Positions 54,259-62,990 of a stretch of 64,000 nt of DNA are shown here, piece after piece. Source of the DNA: Nisaea denitrificans DSM 18348 (GTDB lineage Bacteria; Pseudomonadota; Alphaproteobacteria; Thalassobaculales; Thalassobaculaceae); contig NZ_AUFM01000021.1 in the NCBI RefSeq assembly GCF_000426505.1, forward strand, positions 89,100 through 153,099, given 5' to 3'. The stretch's first letter is position 1. Each line of letters starts with the position of its first letter. The translations under genes were made by a program, and so were the position numbers. The notes beneath the pieces were generated by a model. It ran no database searches, was not told the origin of the DNA, and saw nothing but the letters and a program-made list of their open reading frames with translations.

Positions 54259-54984
54259 CTAGCCAGCCGACGGGGGCATTGGTTCGAGAGTTTCAAGTAG
54301 CGCCTGCGCGTAGGCGTCGGCATGGTGTCGGACAAGGTCTGAGCGGACCATGAAAAGCCAGCCGACAGTGATCAGCACGAGCACCAAGAAGCCAAAATTG
54401 TTTGCTGTGGAGAGTTCTGCGAACTTCCAATCAGCCAGTGCCAGGGTCGCGCATGCGTAACTCGACAGTGAAATTAAGCTGATACTAAGTGCCGTTGGTT
54501 TTAGGGCCAGTAGGTTTCGGCAGAACCCATATGCTATGTTTTCGCGACGAACTCCTTTAACTCCGGTGATCTTAGCCCTTCGCCTCGCTTCATCAATTGC
54601 CGTCTCGTAAAGGCTGTCCGCAGCCGATGGATTAGCCTGTTCTTCGTCGGCAGTCGGAATCTCAAATGCTGGTCCGAAAGCTCGGAGTGCGTCGTGGTAC
54701 CTAGCCTTAGTGTGTTGATTTACCCGAGTGTCTTGGTGCCTGAGCATTGCAGTGGTTGGCTGTCCGCCCCATTGCTCGAACAGGCCAGCTTCGATCTCTC
54801 GACCTTTCATCCGGGCATATCTCACGAGAAACACGTAGATCGCCACTCCCACACTGCCAGCGAGCGTAGCGGGCAGCGCGAAGGTTGTGCTGGCATCTGG
54901 CACCAGAAGGACAGCAACGAGCAGCATTGGTAAGACGGCAAGGACGGTTGGCAAATGCCGAGCTTGGAGGTCATAGGTATCCAT
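54259..54984 (-). CDS. Unknown four-span membrane protein of a low-GC insert
   Basis: I do not recognise a family. The 241-residue protein has two spans at the N-terminus (residues ~11-29 LPTVLAVLPMLLVAVLLVP; ~38-55 LAGSVGVAIYVFLVR) and two near the C-terminus (~165-185 and ~195-213), with a ~100-residue cytoplasmic-looking loop between. The loop has GGQPTTAMLRHQDTRVN and ARYHDALRAFGPAFEIPTAD. Codon usage and GC are clearly unlike the flanks. It shares a 65-base intergenic region with a divergent MBL-fold gene and was probably acquired with it. No good ribosome site is visible. Confidence 0.65.
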   Translation of the reverse strand: MDTYDLQARHLPTVLAVLPMLLVAVLLVPDASTTFALPATLAGSVGVAIYVFLVRYARMKGREIEAGLFEQWGGQPTTAMLRHQDTRVNQHTKARYHDALRAFGPAFEIPTADEEQANPSAADSLYETAIDEARRRAKITGVKGVRRENIAYGFCRNLLALKPTALSISLISLSSYACATLALADWKFAELSTANNFGFLVLVLITVGWLFMVRSDLVRHHADAYAQALLETLEPMPPSAG

Positions 54985-55049
54985 GTTTTAAATACTACCA
55001 TAGAGAATTTGACCGCCGATGAGAAGACCCATTGCGGGTGTGAGGGCGC

Positions 55050-56147
55050 ATGAATTGCGAGATAGAGTTTCTCCCTGTCGGTGAAGGGGCGAAGAGCGGT
55101 GACGCCATTGTCCTGCGCTACTGGGATGCCGACCTTAACGACTGGCGCGTGATGGTTGTCGACGGCGGTTATGCGGCTACCGGAAAAGCGATATGCGACC
55201 ATATCCGGAGATACTACGAAACCGAGATTATTGATCACTTGGTGAGTACCCATCCCGACAATGACCATATGAGCGGCCTGAGAACCGTCATGGAGGAGAT
55301 GGATGTAAGGCAGCTCTGGATGAATGTGCCGGAAGCGCACGCAGCAGATATCTTGCCATTGTTCAAGAGTCGACGGTGGCAGGTCGAGAATCTTAGGCGC
55401 GAGCTGCGAAAGTCCTATGACTACGTCACAACGCTTCTTCAACTTGCTGAAGCTCAGGGGACGACGATTTACTTGCCGTTCCAAGGCCAGCAGATAGGCC
55501 CATTTACGGTCCTGTCGCCTTCGCGTGAAATGTACGAGGGGCTTTTACCGCAATTTCGAGATACGCCCCCTCCTGACATAGAGTTGCTCACCCAGCTCGG
55601 GACCTGGCTTCGAGGTATCGGTCGTCGGGTAGCGCAGGCAACTCGAATGGTGATTCCTGAAGACTGGGCGACGGAGACGCTGAAAGACGGAGGGGTCACT
55701 TCAGCCGAGAACGAGAGCAGCGTTGTCCTCTACGGTAGGCTCGGTCACGGTGGAGTGTTTCTTACAGCTGACGCCGGTCTAAGGGCGCTCTATGAGGCTT
55801 CGAGGTTCGCTGATGAGAGTGGGATAGATATCAGCGATGGACTCTGGATTTTCCAAGTGCCTCATCACGGAAGCAGAAACAACATCTCACCTAGCGCCTT
55901 AAACTATTTTCTTGGAGGGCCTGTCAGTCCAGGCGCGAGCAGACGTACGCAGTGTGTTGTGTCTGCAGGGGTGAGCGATCCAACGCATCCTAGGAAGGTC
56001 GTTGTTAACGCCCTGCTCCGGAGAGGCTGTAGTGTCACTACGACGAAACAAACGGCGCTTAGGTTCTGGTATGGATTACCTCAAAGACCGGGGCTAACGT
56101 CTGTACAAAGTCTGACGTTCTCCGATCATGTGGAGGCCTACGACTAG
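55050..56147 (+). CDS. MBL-fold metallohydrolase, ComEC/Rec2-like, stand-alone
   Basis: The 365-residue protein has a metallo-beta-lactamase core like the C-terminal domain of ComEC/Rec2: MVVDGGYAATGKAI, the metal motif H68-P-D-N-D72-H73 in STHPDNDHMSG, FLTADAGL and VPHHGSRNNIS. It lacks the membrane channel of ComEC, so it is not a DNA-uptake protein; it may be a nuclease or a phosphoesterase. Low GC and unusual codon use match the divergent membrane-protein gene. GTGAGGGCGC precedes the ATG. Stand-alone ComEC-like MBL proteins often occur in islands; a defence role is conceivable but not shown. Confidence 0.8.
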   Translation: MNCEIEFLPVGEGAKSGDAIVLRYWDADLNDWRVMVVDGGYAATGKAICDHIRRYYETEIIDHLVSTHPDNDHMSGLRTVMEEMDVRQLWMNVPEAHAADILPLFKSRRWQVENLRRELRKSYDYVTTLLQLAEAQGTTIYLPFQGQQIGPFTVLSPSREMYEGLLPQFRDTPPPDIELLTQLGTWLRGIGRRVAQATRMVIPEDWATETLKDGGVTSAENESSVVLYGRLGHGGVFLTADAGLRALYEASRFADESGIDISDGLWIFQVPHHGSRNNISPSALNYFLGGPVSPGASRRTQCVVSAGVSDPTHPRKVVVNALLRRGCSVTTTKQTALRFWYGLPQRPGLTSVQSLTFSDHVEAYD

Positions 56148-56212
56148 TTCGACGATCATTTGGAGCCTGTTTTTCAACAGGATTAGGGCCGTTTGGAGAA
56201 GATAGCGCAAAC

Positions 56213-58267
56213 CTACCCCCGCCGCCGTCTCCGCCGTCCGCCTTCGTCTCCCGACTTCACCGCCACCCTCGGCGCCGGCATTTTCACCGCCGCCGACAGT
56301 TTCGGATACGGGTCCGTCTTGTGCGGCAGGGCCATGGCGCCGACGAAATGTTCCTGGAAGCGCGGCTCGACGGCGGTCTCGACCTTTTCGATGGTGCGCA
56401 CCACCCACTCGATTTCCTTGCGCGCCTGACCGTTGAGCAAGGCGATGCGGGCGCCGGTGCCGGCCGCGTTGCCGACGGAGACGACGTTTTCCAGCTCGCA
56501 GTCCGGGATCATGCCGAGGACCATGGCGTATTTCGGGTCGATATGGCTGCCGAAGGCGCCGGCGAGCACCACCCTGTCGACGCTGTCCACGCCGAGCCGG
56601 TCCATCAGCAGGCGCGAGCCGGCATAGAGCGCGGCCTTGGCGAGCTGGATGGCCCGCACGTCGCCTTGCGTCACCGAGACGGTGTCGCTGATCCGGTAGG
56701 AGAAGGTGCGGCCGTCCGGGAAGACGCGGTCCGACTTTGCCGCCAGCGCGCCGTCGATCATGCCGTCAGTGGTGATCATGCCGGCCAGGAACATCTCGCC
56801 GATGGCCTCGATAATGCCGGAGCCGCAGACGCCGCTGATGCCAAGCTCCGCAACCGTTTCCTCGAAGCCTTCCTCGTCCGACCAGCGGTCGGTGCCGATG
56901 ATCTGGAAGCGCGGCTCCAGCGTCTCGGGATCGATCCGCACGCGCTCGATGGCGCCGGGGGCGGCGCGCTGACCGCTGGAGATCTGGGCGCCTTCGAAGG
57001 CCGGGCCGGTCGGGCTGGAACAGGCCAGGAGCCGGTCCCGGTTGCCGAGCACGATCTCCGCATTGGTGCCGACATCGACGATCAGGGTGATCTCGTCCCG
57101 CTTGTAGGGCGTTTCGGACAGCACCACGGCGGCGGTGTCCGCACCGACATGGCCGGCGATGCAGGGCAGGGCATAGACCCGGGCGCCTGGATGCAGATAA
57201 AGGTCCATCTCGGCGGCGGTCAGCTCGACGGCGGTATCGACGGTCAGCGCGAAGGGCGCGCCGCCGAGTTCCGTCGGGTCGATGCCGAGCATCAGGTGAT
57301 GCATCACCGGGTTGCCGACAAAGACCAGATCGACGATCTCGTCCGATCCGGCGCCGATCTCGGCCGCCGTTTGCGTCGCCAGATAATTCACCGCCTCGCG
57401 CACGACGCGGGTCATTTCCTCGTCGCCGCCGGGGTTCATCATGACGTAGGAAACCCGGCTCATCAGGTCTTCGCCGAAGCGGATCTGCGGGTTCATGGTC
57501 CCGGCCGAGGACAGCACCTTGCCGGTGGCAAGATCGCAGAGATGGCCGGACATGGTGGTGGAGCCGATATCGACGGCGAGGCCGTAGATCTTCTCCCGGA
57601 AGCCTGGCCAGACGCCGACCACCCGGTCGTTGCCGCGAAGCGCGACGGTGACTTTCCAGGCGCCGTCCCTCAGGGCCTTCTGCAGACTGGTCATGACCGC
57701 GTAATCGCAGGAAACGTCGTCGGCGATGCCCCAGTTCGGCCATTGCTCGCGCAGGCTCTCGCACAGCCGGCGGAAGTCGCTCGACTGATCATGCAGGTCG
57801 GGCTCGCGCACATCGACATAATGCAGGTGGGTGACCGGCCGGATCTCGATATCCCGGACCTCGGCCCGCTTGCGCACGACCTGCCGGTGCACCTGGCTTT
57901 CCGGCGGAATATCGATCACGCAATTGGCAAGAACCTTGGCATTGCAGCCAAGGCGGCGGCCCGGTTTCAGGCCGCGCTTCTCGGCGTAGCGCTGCTCGGA
58001 CTTGGTGGTCTCGCTGATGCTGCTGGCGCGCGAGGTGATCTGGAACTTGGCGAACTCACCCTCGGAAAGCTGGATCTGGCAGCGCCCGCACATGGAGCGC
58101 CCGCCACAGACGGAATCGAGATCGACGCCGAGGGACCGGGCGGCGTCGAGCACGGTGGTTTCAGGCGGCACGAAGCCGCGCCGTCCGGAGGGCGTGAAGA
58201 CGACATAGACGTCCTCGGGAGTGTCGTCCTGCCGGATATCCGAGGCAGCGTCAGCCGGTGCGGTCAT
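56213..58267 (-). CDS. Reductive activase of corrinoid proteins (2Fe-2S plus ASKHA domain, DUF4445)
   Basis: This protein re-reduces inactive Co(II) corrinoid to Co(I) with ATP. The 684 residues have an N-terminal plant-type 2Fe-2S ferredoxin domain (CGGRSMCGRCQ, last Cys in RRLGCNAKV) and a large ASKHA ATPase region: AVDIGSTTMSGHL, DVGTNAEIVLGN, GVCGSGIIEAIGE, LAGAFGSHIDPKYA and SVGNAAGTGARIALL. This is the RamA/DUF4445 architecture. The ATG at 58267 has GGAAGTGACGCC upstream. The C-terminus ends in an unusual run of arginines (GGRRRRRRG). It lies downstream of the methyltransferase gene by 22 bases. Confidence 0.92.
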   Translation of the reverse strand: MTAPADAASDIRQDDTPEDVYVVFTPSGRRGFVPPETTVLDAARSLGVDLDSVCGGRSMCGRCQIQLSEGEFAKFQITSRASSISETTKSEQRYAEKRGLKPGRRLGCNAKVLANCVIDIPPESQVHRQVVRKRAEVRDIEIRPVTHLHYVDVREPDLHDQSSDFRRLCESLREQWPNWGIADDVSCDYAVMTSLQKALRDGAWKVTVALRGNDRVVGVWPGFREKIYGLAVDIGSTTMSGHLCDLATGKVLSSAGTMNPQIRFGEDLMSRVSYVMMNPGGDEEMTRVVREAVNYLATQTAAEIGAGSDEIVDLVFVGNPVMHHLMLGIDPTELGGAPFALTVDTAVELTAAEMDLYLHPGARVYALPCIAGHVGADTAAVVLSETPYKRDEITLIVDVGTNAEIVLGNRDRLLACSSPTGPAFEGAQISSGQRAAPGAIERVRIDPETLEPRFQIIGTDRWSDEEGFEETVAELGISGVCGSGIIEAIGEMFLAGMITTDGMIDGALAAKSDRVFPDGRTFSYRISDTVSVTQGDVRAIQLAKAALYAGSRLLMDRLGVDSVDRVVLAGAFGSHIDPKYAMVLGMIPDCELENVVSVGNAAGTGARIALLNGQARKEIEWVVRTIEKVETAVEPRFQEHFVGAMALPHKTDPYPKLSAAVKMPAPRVAVKSGDEGGRRRRRRG

Positions 58268-58289
58268 GGCGTCACTTCCATGGTGCCGC

Positions 58290-59195
58290 CTAGGCCCTGC
58301 GGCGGCGGCGCTCACGGCCGCCGCGCGCGCCGACCGCTTCGCCTTCCGCCGGCTGTTCGCGGAAGCGCTTGATCCAGCGGCGGCATTCCGGGTCGTGCCC
58401 CATCATCACGTCCGCACCCAGCACTGCGCCCATTTCCTCCGCATGCAGCGGGTTCATGATGGCGGACGTCATGCCGGCATGGATCGCCATGGAGAGGAAA
58501 GCGGCGTTCATGGCGTGCCGGTTCGGCAGGCCGAAGGAGATGTTGGAGGCGCCGCAGGTCGTGTTCACCTTCAGCTCCGTGCGCAGCCGGGTGATCAGGT
58601 CAAAGGCGGAGCGGCCGGCGAGATTGATCGCGCCGACCGGCATGATCAGCGGGTCGACCACGATATCCTCGCGCGGGATGCCGTAATCGGCGGCATGCTC
58701 GACGATCTTCTTGGCCACCTCGTAGCGCACGTTCGGGTCTTCGGAGATACCGGTCTCGTCATTCGAGATGGCGACCACGGCGGCGCCGTATTTCTTCACC
58801 AGCGGGAGGACGACCTCGAGCCGTTCTTCCTCGCCTGTCACCGAATTCACCAGCGCCTTGCCCTGATAGACGGCAAGGCCGGCTTCCAGCGCCTCGACAA
58901 TCGAGCTGTCGATGGAGAGCGGCGTGTCGGTGAGGGACTGCACCAGCTTGATGGACTCGGCGAGGATCGCTGGCTCGTCCGCCATCGGGATGCCCGCATT
59001 GACATCCAGCATGTTCGCACCGGCCTCGACCTGGGCGAGAGCGTCGGAGCGGACCCGGCTATAGTCGCCAGCGGCCATTTCCGCCGCCAGCAGCTTGCGG
59101 CCGGTCGGGTTGATGCGCTCGCCGATGACGCAGAACGGACGCTCGAAACCGATCACGATTTCCTTGGTCGCCGAGCTGATGACGGTATCGGTCAT
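58290..59195 (-). CDS. Methyltetrahydrofolate:corrinoid methyltransferase
   Basis: The enzyme moves a methyl group between the corrinoid protein and tetrahydrofolate. The 301-residue protein has the pterin-binding TIM-barrel pattern: CVIGERINPTGRKLLAAEM, ALAQVEAGANMLDVNAGIP, LSIDSSIVEALEAGL, ALVNSVTGEEERL, VVDPLIMPVG and TTCGASNISFGLPNR. It is close to MtgA/MtvC-type proteins. GGGAG precedes the ATG at 59195. The C-terminus (GGRERRRRRA) is arginine-rich, like the neighbouring activase. It is the middle gene of the C1 operon. Confidence 0.93.
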   Translation of the reverse strand: MTDTVISSATKEIVIGFERPFCVIGERINPTGRKLLAAEMAAGDYSRVRSDALAQVEAGANMLDVNAGIPMADEPAILAESIKLVQSLTDTPLSIDSSIVEALEAGLAVYQGKALVNSVTGEEERLEVVLPLVKKYGAAVVAISNDETGISEDPNVRYEVAKKIVEHAADYGIPREDIVVDPLIMPVGAINLAGRSAFDLITRLRTELKVNTTCGASNISFGLPNRHAMNAAFLSMAIHAGMTSAIMNPLHAEEMGAVLGADVMMGHDPECRRWIKRFREQPAEGEAVGARGGRERRRRRA

Positions 59196-59232
59196 TCCGG
59201 TTTTTCTCCCTTGATGCGGCTGATGAGACGGG

Positions 59233-60156
59233 TCAGGAAGCCGCGGCCGTCTTTTCGGCCAAAGGGGCGGTGTCGAACCCGCCCTTGCTGTTGAGGCTGA
59301 ACGCGCCTGCCGTCACCTGATCGACCCAGGAAACGGTCTTGGCGAGGCCGCCGAACGGATAGAAATGCAAATGCCGGATCAGGCAGTCCGGGTCCGCCTG
59401 GATGCCGTCGGCGAGGCCGACCAGCAGTTTGTCCGGGGCCTGCACGGTGAGCAGGCGGGCGATGTTCCGGGTCTGCCGGGTCAGCACTCGCATGGACGGG
59501 CCGATGCCGGAGACCTGGGCGAATTTCAGCAGCGTCTTCAGACTGGCGAGGCCGGGAACGCCGATATGGATCGGCAGCGCGTTACCGGCATCGCGGATGC
59601 TGTTTTCCCATTTCAGGATGGCGCCCGCATCGAAGCAGAACTGGGTCTCGATATAGGTCTCTATCCCGGTCTTCGCTGCCCACTCGTTCTTGGCCGTCAA
59701 TGCGCTGGCGAGACCGTCGGCGGTAATGTCAGGAGAGCCTTCGGGATGGCCGGCCACGCCGACCTTGCGGATGCCAGCGGCTTCCAGTCGGCCGCTCCGC
59801 AGCACGTCCATGGTTTCCGTATAAGCGCCAGCCGGAGTGTCGACACCGCCGCCGATCACCAGCACCTCGGTCACGCCAGCCTCGCCGGTGAGGCCCTCAA
59901 GGTAATTGGCAAGCGCGGCGTCGCTCTCGATGCTGCGCGCGGCGATATGGGGGACGGGCTCCATACCTTCGGCCCGCAACCGGCGGCAGACGGCAATGGT
60001 GTCGGTGAGGGCGGTGCCGGGGAGCTGGGTCACGTTGACAGTGGTTCCGGCCGGCAGCAGTGCGCCGAAATCGTCCACCTTGGCGGCGGAGCCAGGGGTG
60101 GTCTCAACCGAGAAACCCCGCACCAGAGTCTGGATATCCGTCATGCTCGCGGCCAT
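59233..60156 (-). CDS. Methylenetetrahydrofolate reductase-like protein of the C1 cluster
   Basis: The 307-residue protein resembles MetF: FSVETTPGSAAKVDDF, VNVTQLPGTALTDTI, PVPHIAARSI, LVIGGGVDTPAGAYTETMDV, ETQFCFDAGAILKWE and PIHIGVPGLASLKTLL. In this gene context it most likely oxidises methyl-THF toward methylene-THF, the catabolic direction. GGAGAGG precedes the ATG at 60156. It is the first gene of the minus-strand operon that continues with the methyltransferase and the reductive activase. It could also serve methionine synthesis. Confidence 0.88.
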   Translation of the reverse strand: MAASMTDIQTLVRGFSVETTPGSAAKVDDFGALLPAGTTVNVTQLPGTALTDTIAVCRRLRAEGMEPVPHIAARSIESDAALANYLEGLTGEAGVTEVLVIGGGVDTPAGAYTETMDVLRSGRLEAAGIRKVGVAGHPEGSPDITADGLASALTAKNEWAAKTGIETYIETQFCFDAGAILKWENSIRDAGNALPIHIGVPGLASLKTLLKFAQVSGIGPSMRVLTRQTRNIARLLTVQAPDKLLVGLADGIQADPDCLIRHLHFYPFGGLAKTVSWVDQVTAGAFSLNSKGGFDTAPLAEKTAAAS

Positions 60157-60407
60157 CGCCCTCTCCTCAGATCCCGTTGGCGCCTGATCGCGCTGTTCTT
60201 CGGATTTAAGAGCAGATGCGGGAATTCAATGGCTGTCTCGCGTCACAACTTCTCTCAATTGCGACACTGTTCACGAATCTGTCGTCCGGGCGCATTTCTG
60301 AGAGCCTGAACAGCCTGCCCGCGCGGCGTCGTTCGCGTGCGCTTGGCGTCGTCTACGCAGGGGGACTATTCTCCGGCACCAGTCGGCAACCCGGTATCTT
60401 TTCAGTC

Positions 60408-61610
60408 ATGATCGAAGCTTCCTTTATCACCGCCAGCCTGGCCCTGTTCGTGGCCATTCTGTTCACCCGTATCGGCCGCTCCGTGACATGGCGGGCGATG
60501 GTGGCGCCGCTGGCCTCGATCATCGGCAGCGGCTTTCTGGTCTCCGCGCCTCTGCTCGGGCGCGAGCTTGGCGGTTTTGCGATCCTGGGTATTGTCGGCC
60601 TCTGTGCATTCGCCTGGGCGATTGGCGGGGCTATCCGATACAACATCATGCATGTCGAGCAGCTGCTGGAGCAGGCACCGCCGCCACGCCACATAGCGGT
60701 TCTGGAGCGGCTGAGTACCTTCACCCTGTTCTTCGCCTATGTGATTTCTGTCGCCTATTATCTGGCGCTGCTGGGTGCCTTCGTCATGAAGCAGGTGACC
60801 GGGGCCGTGGATCCGGTGATGGCGAAGCTGATTGCCACATTCCTGTTGGCCTTGATCGGATGGCTCGGCTGGTCAGGCGGATTGGGGAAGGTGCTCCGTG
60901 TCGAATCCGGTGTGGTCGCCCTCAAGCTGGCGGTCATCGGCGGTTTCCTGACCGCGCTCGCGCTCTATGGCGGCGGTCTCCTGGCGGACGGCGAAGCTGT
61001 CATGCCGCCCGAGCCGCACGGCGACTGGAGCAGTCTGCCGGTTTTGCTCGGCATGTTGATCATGGTGCAGGGGTTCGAGACCTCGCGTTTTCTTGGCGAG
61101 GAATTCGATCGTCCGACCCGGGTCAGGACAATGCGTCTGGCGCAGCTGGTCGCGACGGTCATCTATATTACCTTTTTCCTGCTGCTGTCGCCGCTGATGC
61201 TGACAGCGATGGAAGGCACGGGTGAGACCGCGGTGATGGATGCGGCGCTTATAGTGTCGCCGCTGCTTCCCCTTGCCCTGGTGTTCGGGGCTGTCGCCAG
61301 CCAGTTCAGCGCAGCTGTGGCGGACGCCATCGGCGGCGCGGGACTGGCCAACGGGGCGAGCCACAGGCTCAACGGCCATCAGGTCTACCCGTTGCTTGTC
61401 TTTGTTTCGGCGCTTGTGCTGTGGGAGACGGATATCTACGGGGTGATCGCCCTCGCGAGCCGGGCTTTTGCCGTCTACTACATGCTGCAATGTGCGATAG
61501 CGGCGGTAGCAACGGTGAGGGCAGGTGGGCACGGGGCGGCGGTCGCATGGCGCGTGCTGTTGGCGCTGTCCTGCGCTGCCGTCGCGATATTCGGCATCCC
61601 CGCCGAATAA
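60408..61610 (+). CDS. Multi-spanning membrane protein, possibly APC-superfamily transporter
   Basis: The 400-residue product has about eleven hydrophobic segments and no long soluble domain. ASIIGSGFLVSAPLLGRELG near the N-terminus recalls the first unwound helix of amino-acid/APC-type permeases, and [20 protein letters not shown] lies late in the protein. I do not recognise a closer family. The ATG at 60408 is chosen; an upstream frame to 60216 adds a basic stretch without membrane segments. It is divergent from the C1 operon across 250 bases, so it could import a methylated substrate, but that is only a guess from position. Confidence 0.65.
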   Translation: MIEASFITASLALFVAILFTRIGRSVTWRAMVAPLASIIGSGFLVSAPLLGRELGGFAILGIVGLCAFAWAIGGAIRYNIMHVEQLLEQAPPPRHIAVLERLSTFTLFFAYVISVAYYLALLGAFVMKQVTGAVDPVMAKLIATFLLALIGWLGWSGGLGKVLRVESGVVALKLAVIGGFLTALALYGGGLLADGEAVMPPEPHGDWSSLPVLLGMLIMVQGFETSRFLGEEFDRPTRVRTMRLAQLVATVIYITFFLLLSPLMLTAMEGTGETAVMDAALIVSPLLPLALVFGAVASQFSAAVADAIGGAGLANGASHRLNGHQVYPLLVFVSALVLWETDIYGVIALASRAFAVYYMLQCAIAAVATVRAGGHGAAVAWRVLLALSCAAVAIFGIPAE

Positions 61611-61631
61611 CGCCGGTAGTCACCTTATTAA

Positions 61632-61669
61632 CAAGGGAGTGGGAGGGAGACGGTTTGCCGCCTCCCTTG
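61632..61669. terminator. Hairpin between two convergent genes
   Basis: CAAGGGAG (61632-61639) pairs with CTCCCTTG (61662-61669); a shorter GGGAGG/CCTCCC pairing competes. It fills the 63-base gap between convergent stops and has no clear T-run. Confidence 0.4.
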
Positions 61670-61673
61670 GTGA

Positions 61674-62990
61674 TCAGTTGCTCTGGGCGGCGACCAGCGT
61701 GTTGTCATCCCGGGCAACGGCAATCCGCTGCTCCAGTGTCGGCAGCACGGCGGCGAACCGCTTCAGCTCCTGGCCCTTGAGCTTTTCGCCAGCAGGCAGT
61801 TTCACGCTCATCGGATTACGCTGGCGGCCATTCTCCAGCACTTCATAGTGCAGGTGTGGGCCGGTGGAACGTCCGGTCGTGCCTATATAGCCGATGGTCT
61901 GGCCCTGTTTGACCCGCGCACCCTTGGTCAGTCCGCGCTTGAAGGCGGACATGTGGGCATAGGCGGTCTTGTAGGTGCTGTTGTGGCGGATGCGGATGTA
62001 TTTCCCGTAGCTGCCGTTGCGGCCGATATAATCCACGACACCGTCGCCGGCGGCCATGATCGGCGTGCCGGTGGGGGCCGCGAAGTCTGTCCCGCGGTGC
62101 ATCTTGGTATAACCAAGTATCGGATGCTTGCGCTTGCCGAACCCTGAGGACAGCCGGGCGCCGTTCACCGGGGTACGCATCAGTGTCTTGCGGACGGACT
62201 GGCCCTTGCGGTCGAAATAATCGGTGAAGCCGCTCTTCGGCGTGTAGCGGTAATAGGCGAGTTCCTTGCCGGAAAGCGTCATCGCCGCATAAGCGATGTC
62301 GCCGCTCCGCACCAGGGTGCCGTCGCCGGTGCGCTGCTCGTCATACAGTACTTCGAACCGGTCGCCGTTCTGGATGTCGCGCTGGAAGTCGACATCGAAA
62401 CTGAAGATCCGGATCATGTCATACAGTACGGAGATCGGGATACCGGCATCGACAGCGGCCTCATAGAGGCTTGAGCGGATGAGGCCGGCGCCATACGCAT
62501 CCCCTCGCTTCAGGGCCTTCTCCTTGACGTCGGCCTTGTAGGCGCCGTCTTCGGTATAGCGTACCTGGATCGTGCGGACCGGATCGGCCTTGAAGGAGAT
62601 AGAGAGCAGGCTGGGCGTGTCGGGCTTCTCCGCGGACTCTTCCAGAGAGAGCTCGAACAGCTGGCCGATCTGCATGCGTCGTGGATCGTAGACCTCGGTC
62701 AGGGCCACAATGGCCGCATGGGCTTCCCGTCGATCGATCTCGTTCTTGGTCAGCAGCTTCATCAGAGTATCGCCGCGCTCAACCTTGACCGCGCGGGTCT
62801 CGAGCGTGGGGGTGCTGCCCTCTGGAGAGGGGATGACGAAGCTGTTCGCGCTGGAGGCTTCGGCTGTCGTCGGATCGGTGTCGGGGGAGCCGACGGTTCC
62901 GAACATTGCGAAGCCGCCGATGCCGGCCAGAAGAACGGTACCGAGTACGCCGGCAGCTAGTGCCGAGCGAGGGCGAACCCGCTGTGTCAT
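61674..62990 (-). CDS. M23-family peptidoglycan endopeptidase
   Basis: The 438-residue protein is probably membrane-anchored or exported (ALAAGVLGTVLLAGIGGFAMF). An OapA/LysM-like region (VKVERGDTLMKLLTKNEI) leads to a long middle domain and a C-terminal M23 domain with zinc ligands: H-x3-D in MHRGTDFAAPTGTPI, and HLHYE near the end; SSGFGKRKHPILGYTKMH precedes them. It cleaves peptide cross-links in peptidoglycan or regulates such cleavage. The ATG at 62990 is chosen; a frame to 63065 adds no homology. It is convergent with the membrane-protein gene. Confidence 0.92.
   Translation of the reverse strand: MTQRVRPRSALAAGVLGTVLLAGIGGFAMFGTVGSPDTDPTTAEASSANSFVIPSPEGSTPTLETRAVKVERGDTLMKLLTKNEIDRREAHAAIVALTEVYDPRRMQIGQLFELSLEESAEKPDTPSLLSISFKADPVRTIQVRYTEDGAYKADVKEKALKRGDAYGAGLIRSSLYEAAVDAGIPISVLYDMIRIFSFDVDFQRDIQNGDRFEVLYDEQRTGDGTLVRSGDIAYAAMTLSGKELAYYRYTPKSGFTDYFDRKGQSVRKTLMRTPVNGARLSSGFGKRKHPILGYTKMHRGTDFAAPTGTPIMAAGDGVVDYIGRNGSYGKYIRIRHNSTYKTAYAHMSAFKRGLTKGARVKQGQTIGYIGTTGRSTGPHLHYEVLENGRQRNPMSVKLPAGEKLKGQELKRFAAVLPTLEQRIAVARDDNTLVAAQSN

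Noticed and set aside
54822..55484. 220-residue minus-strand open frame across the divergent insert
   Set aside because: It lies antisense to the MBL gene start and the membrane-protein gene; it lacks a ribosome site and protein-like composition, and would remove both genes that carry recognisable features.
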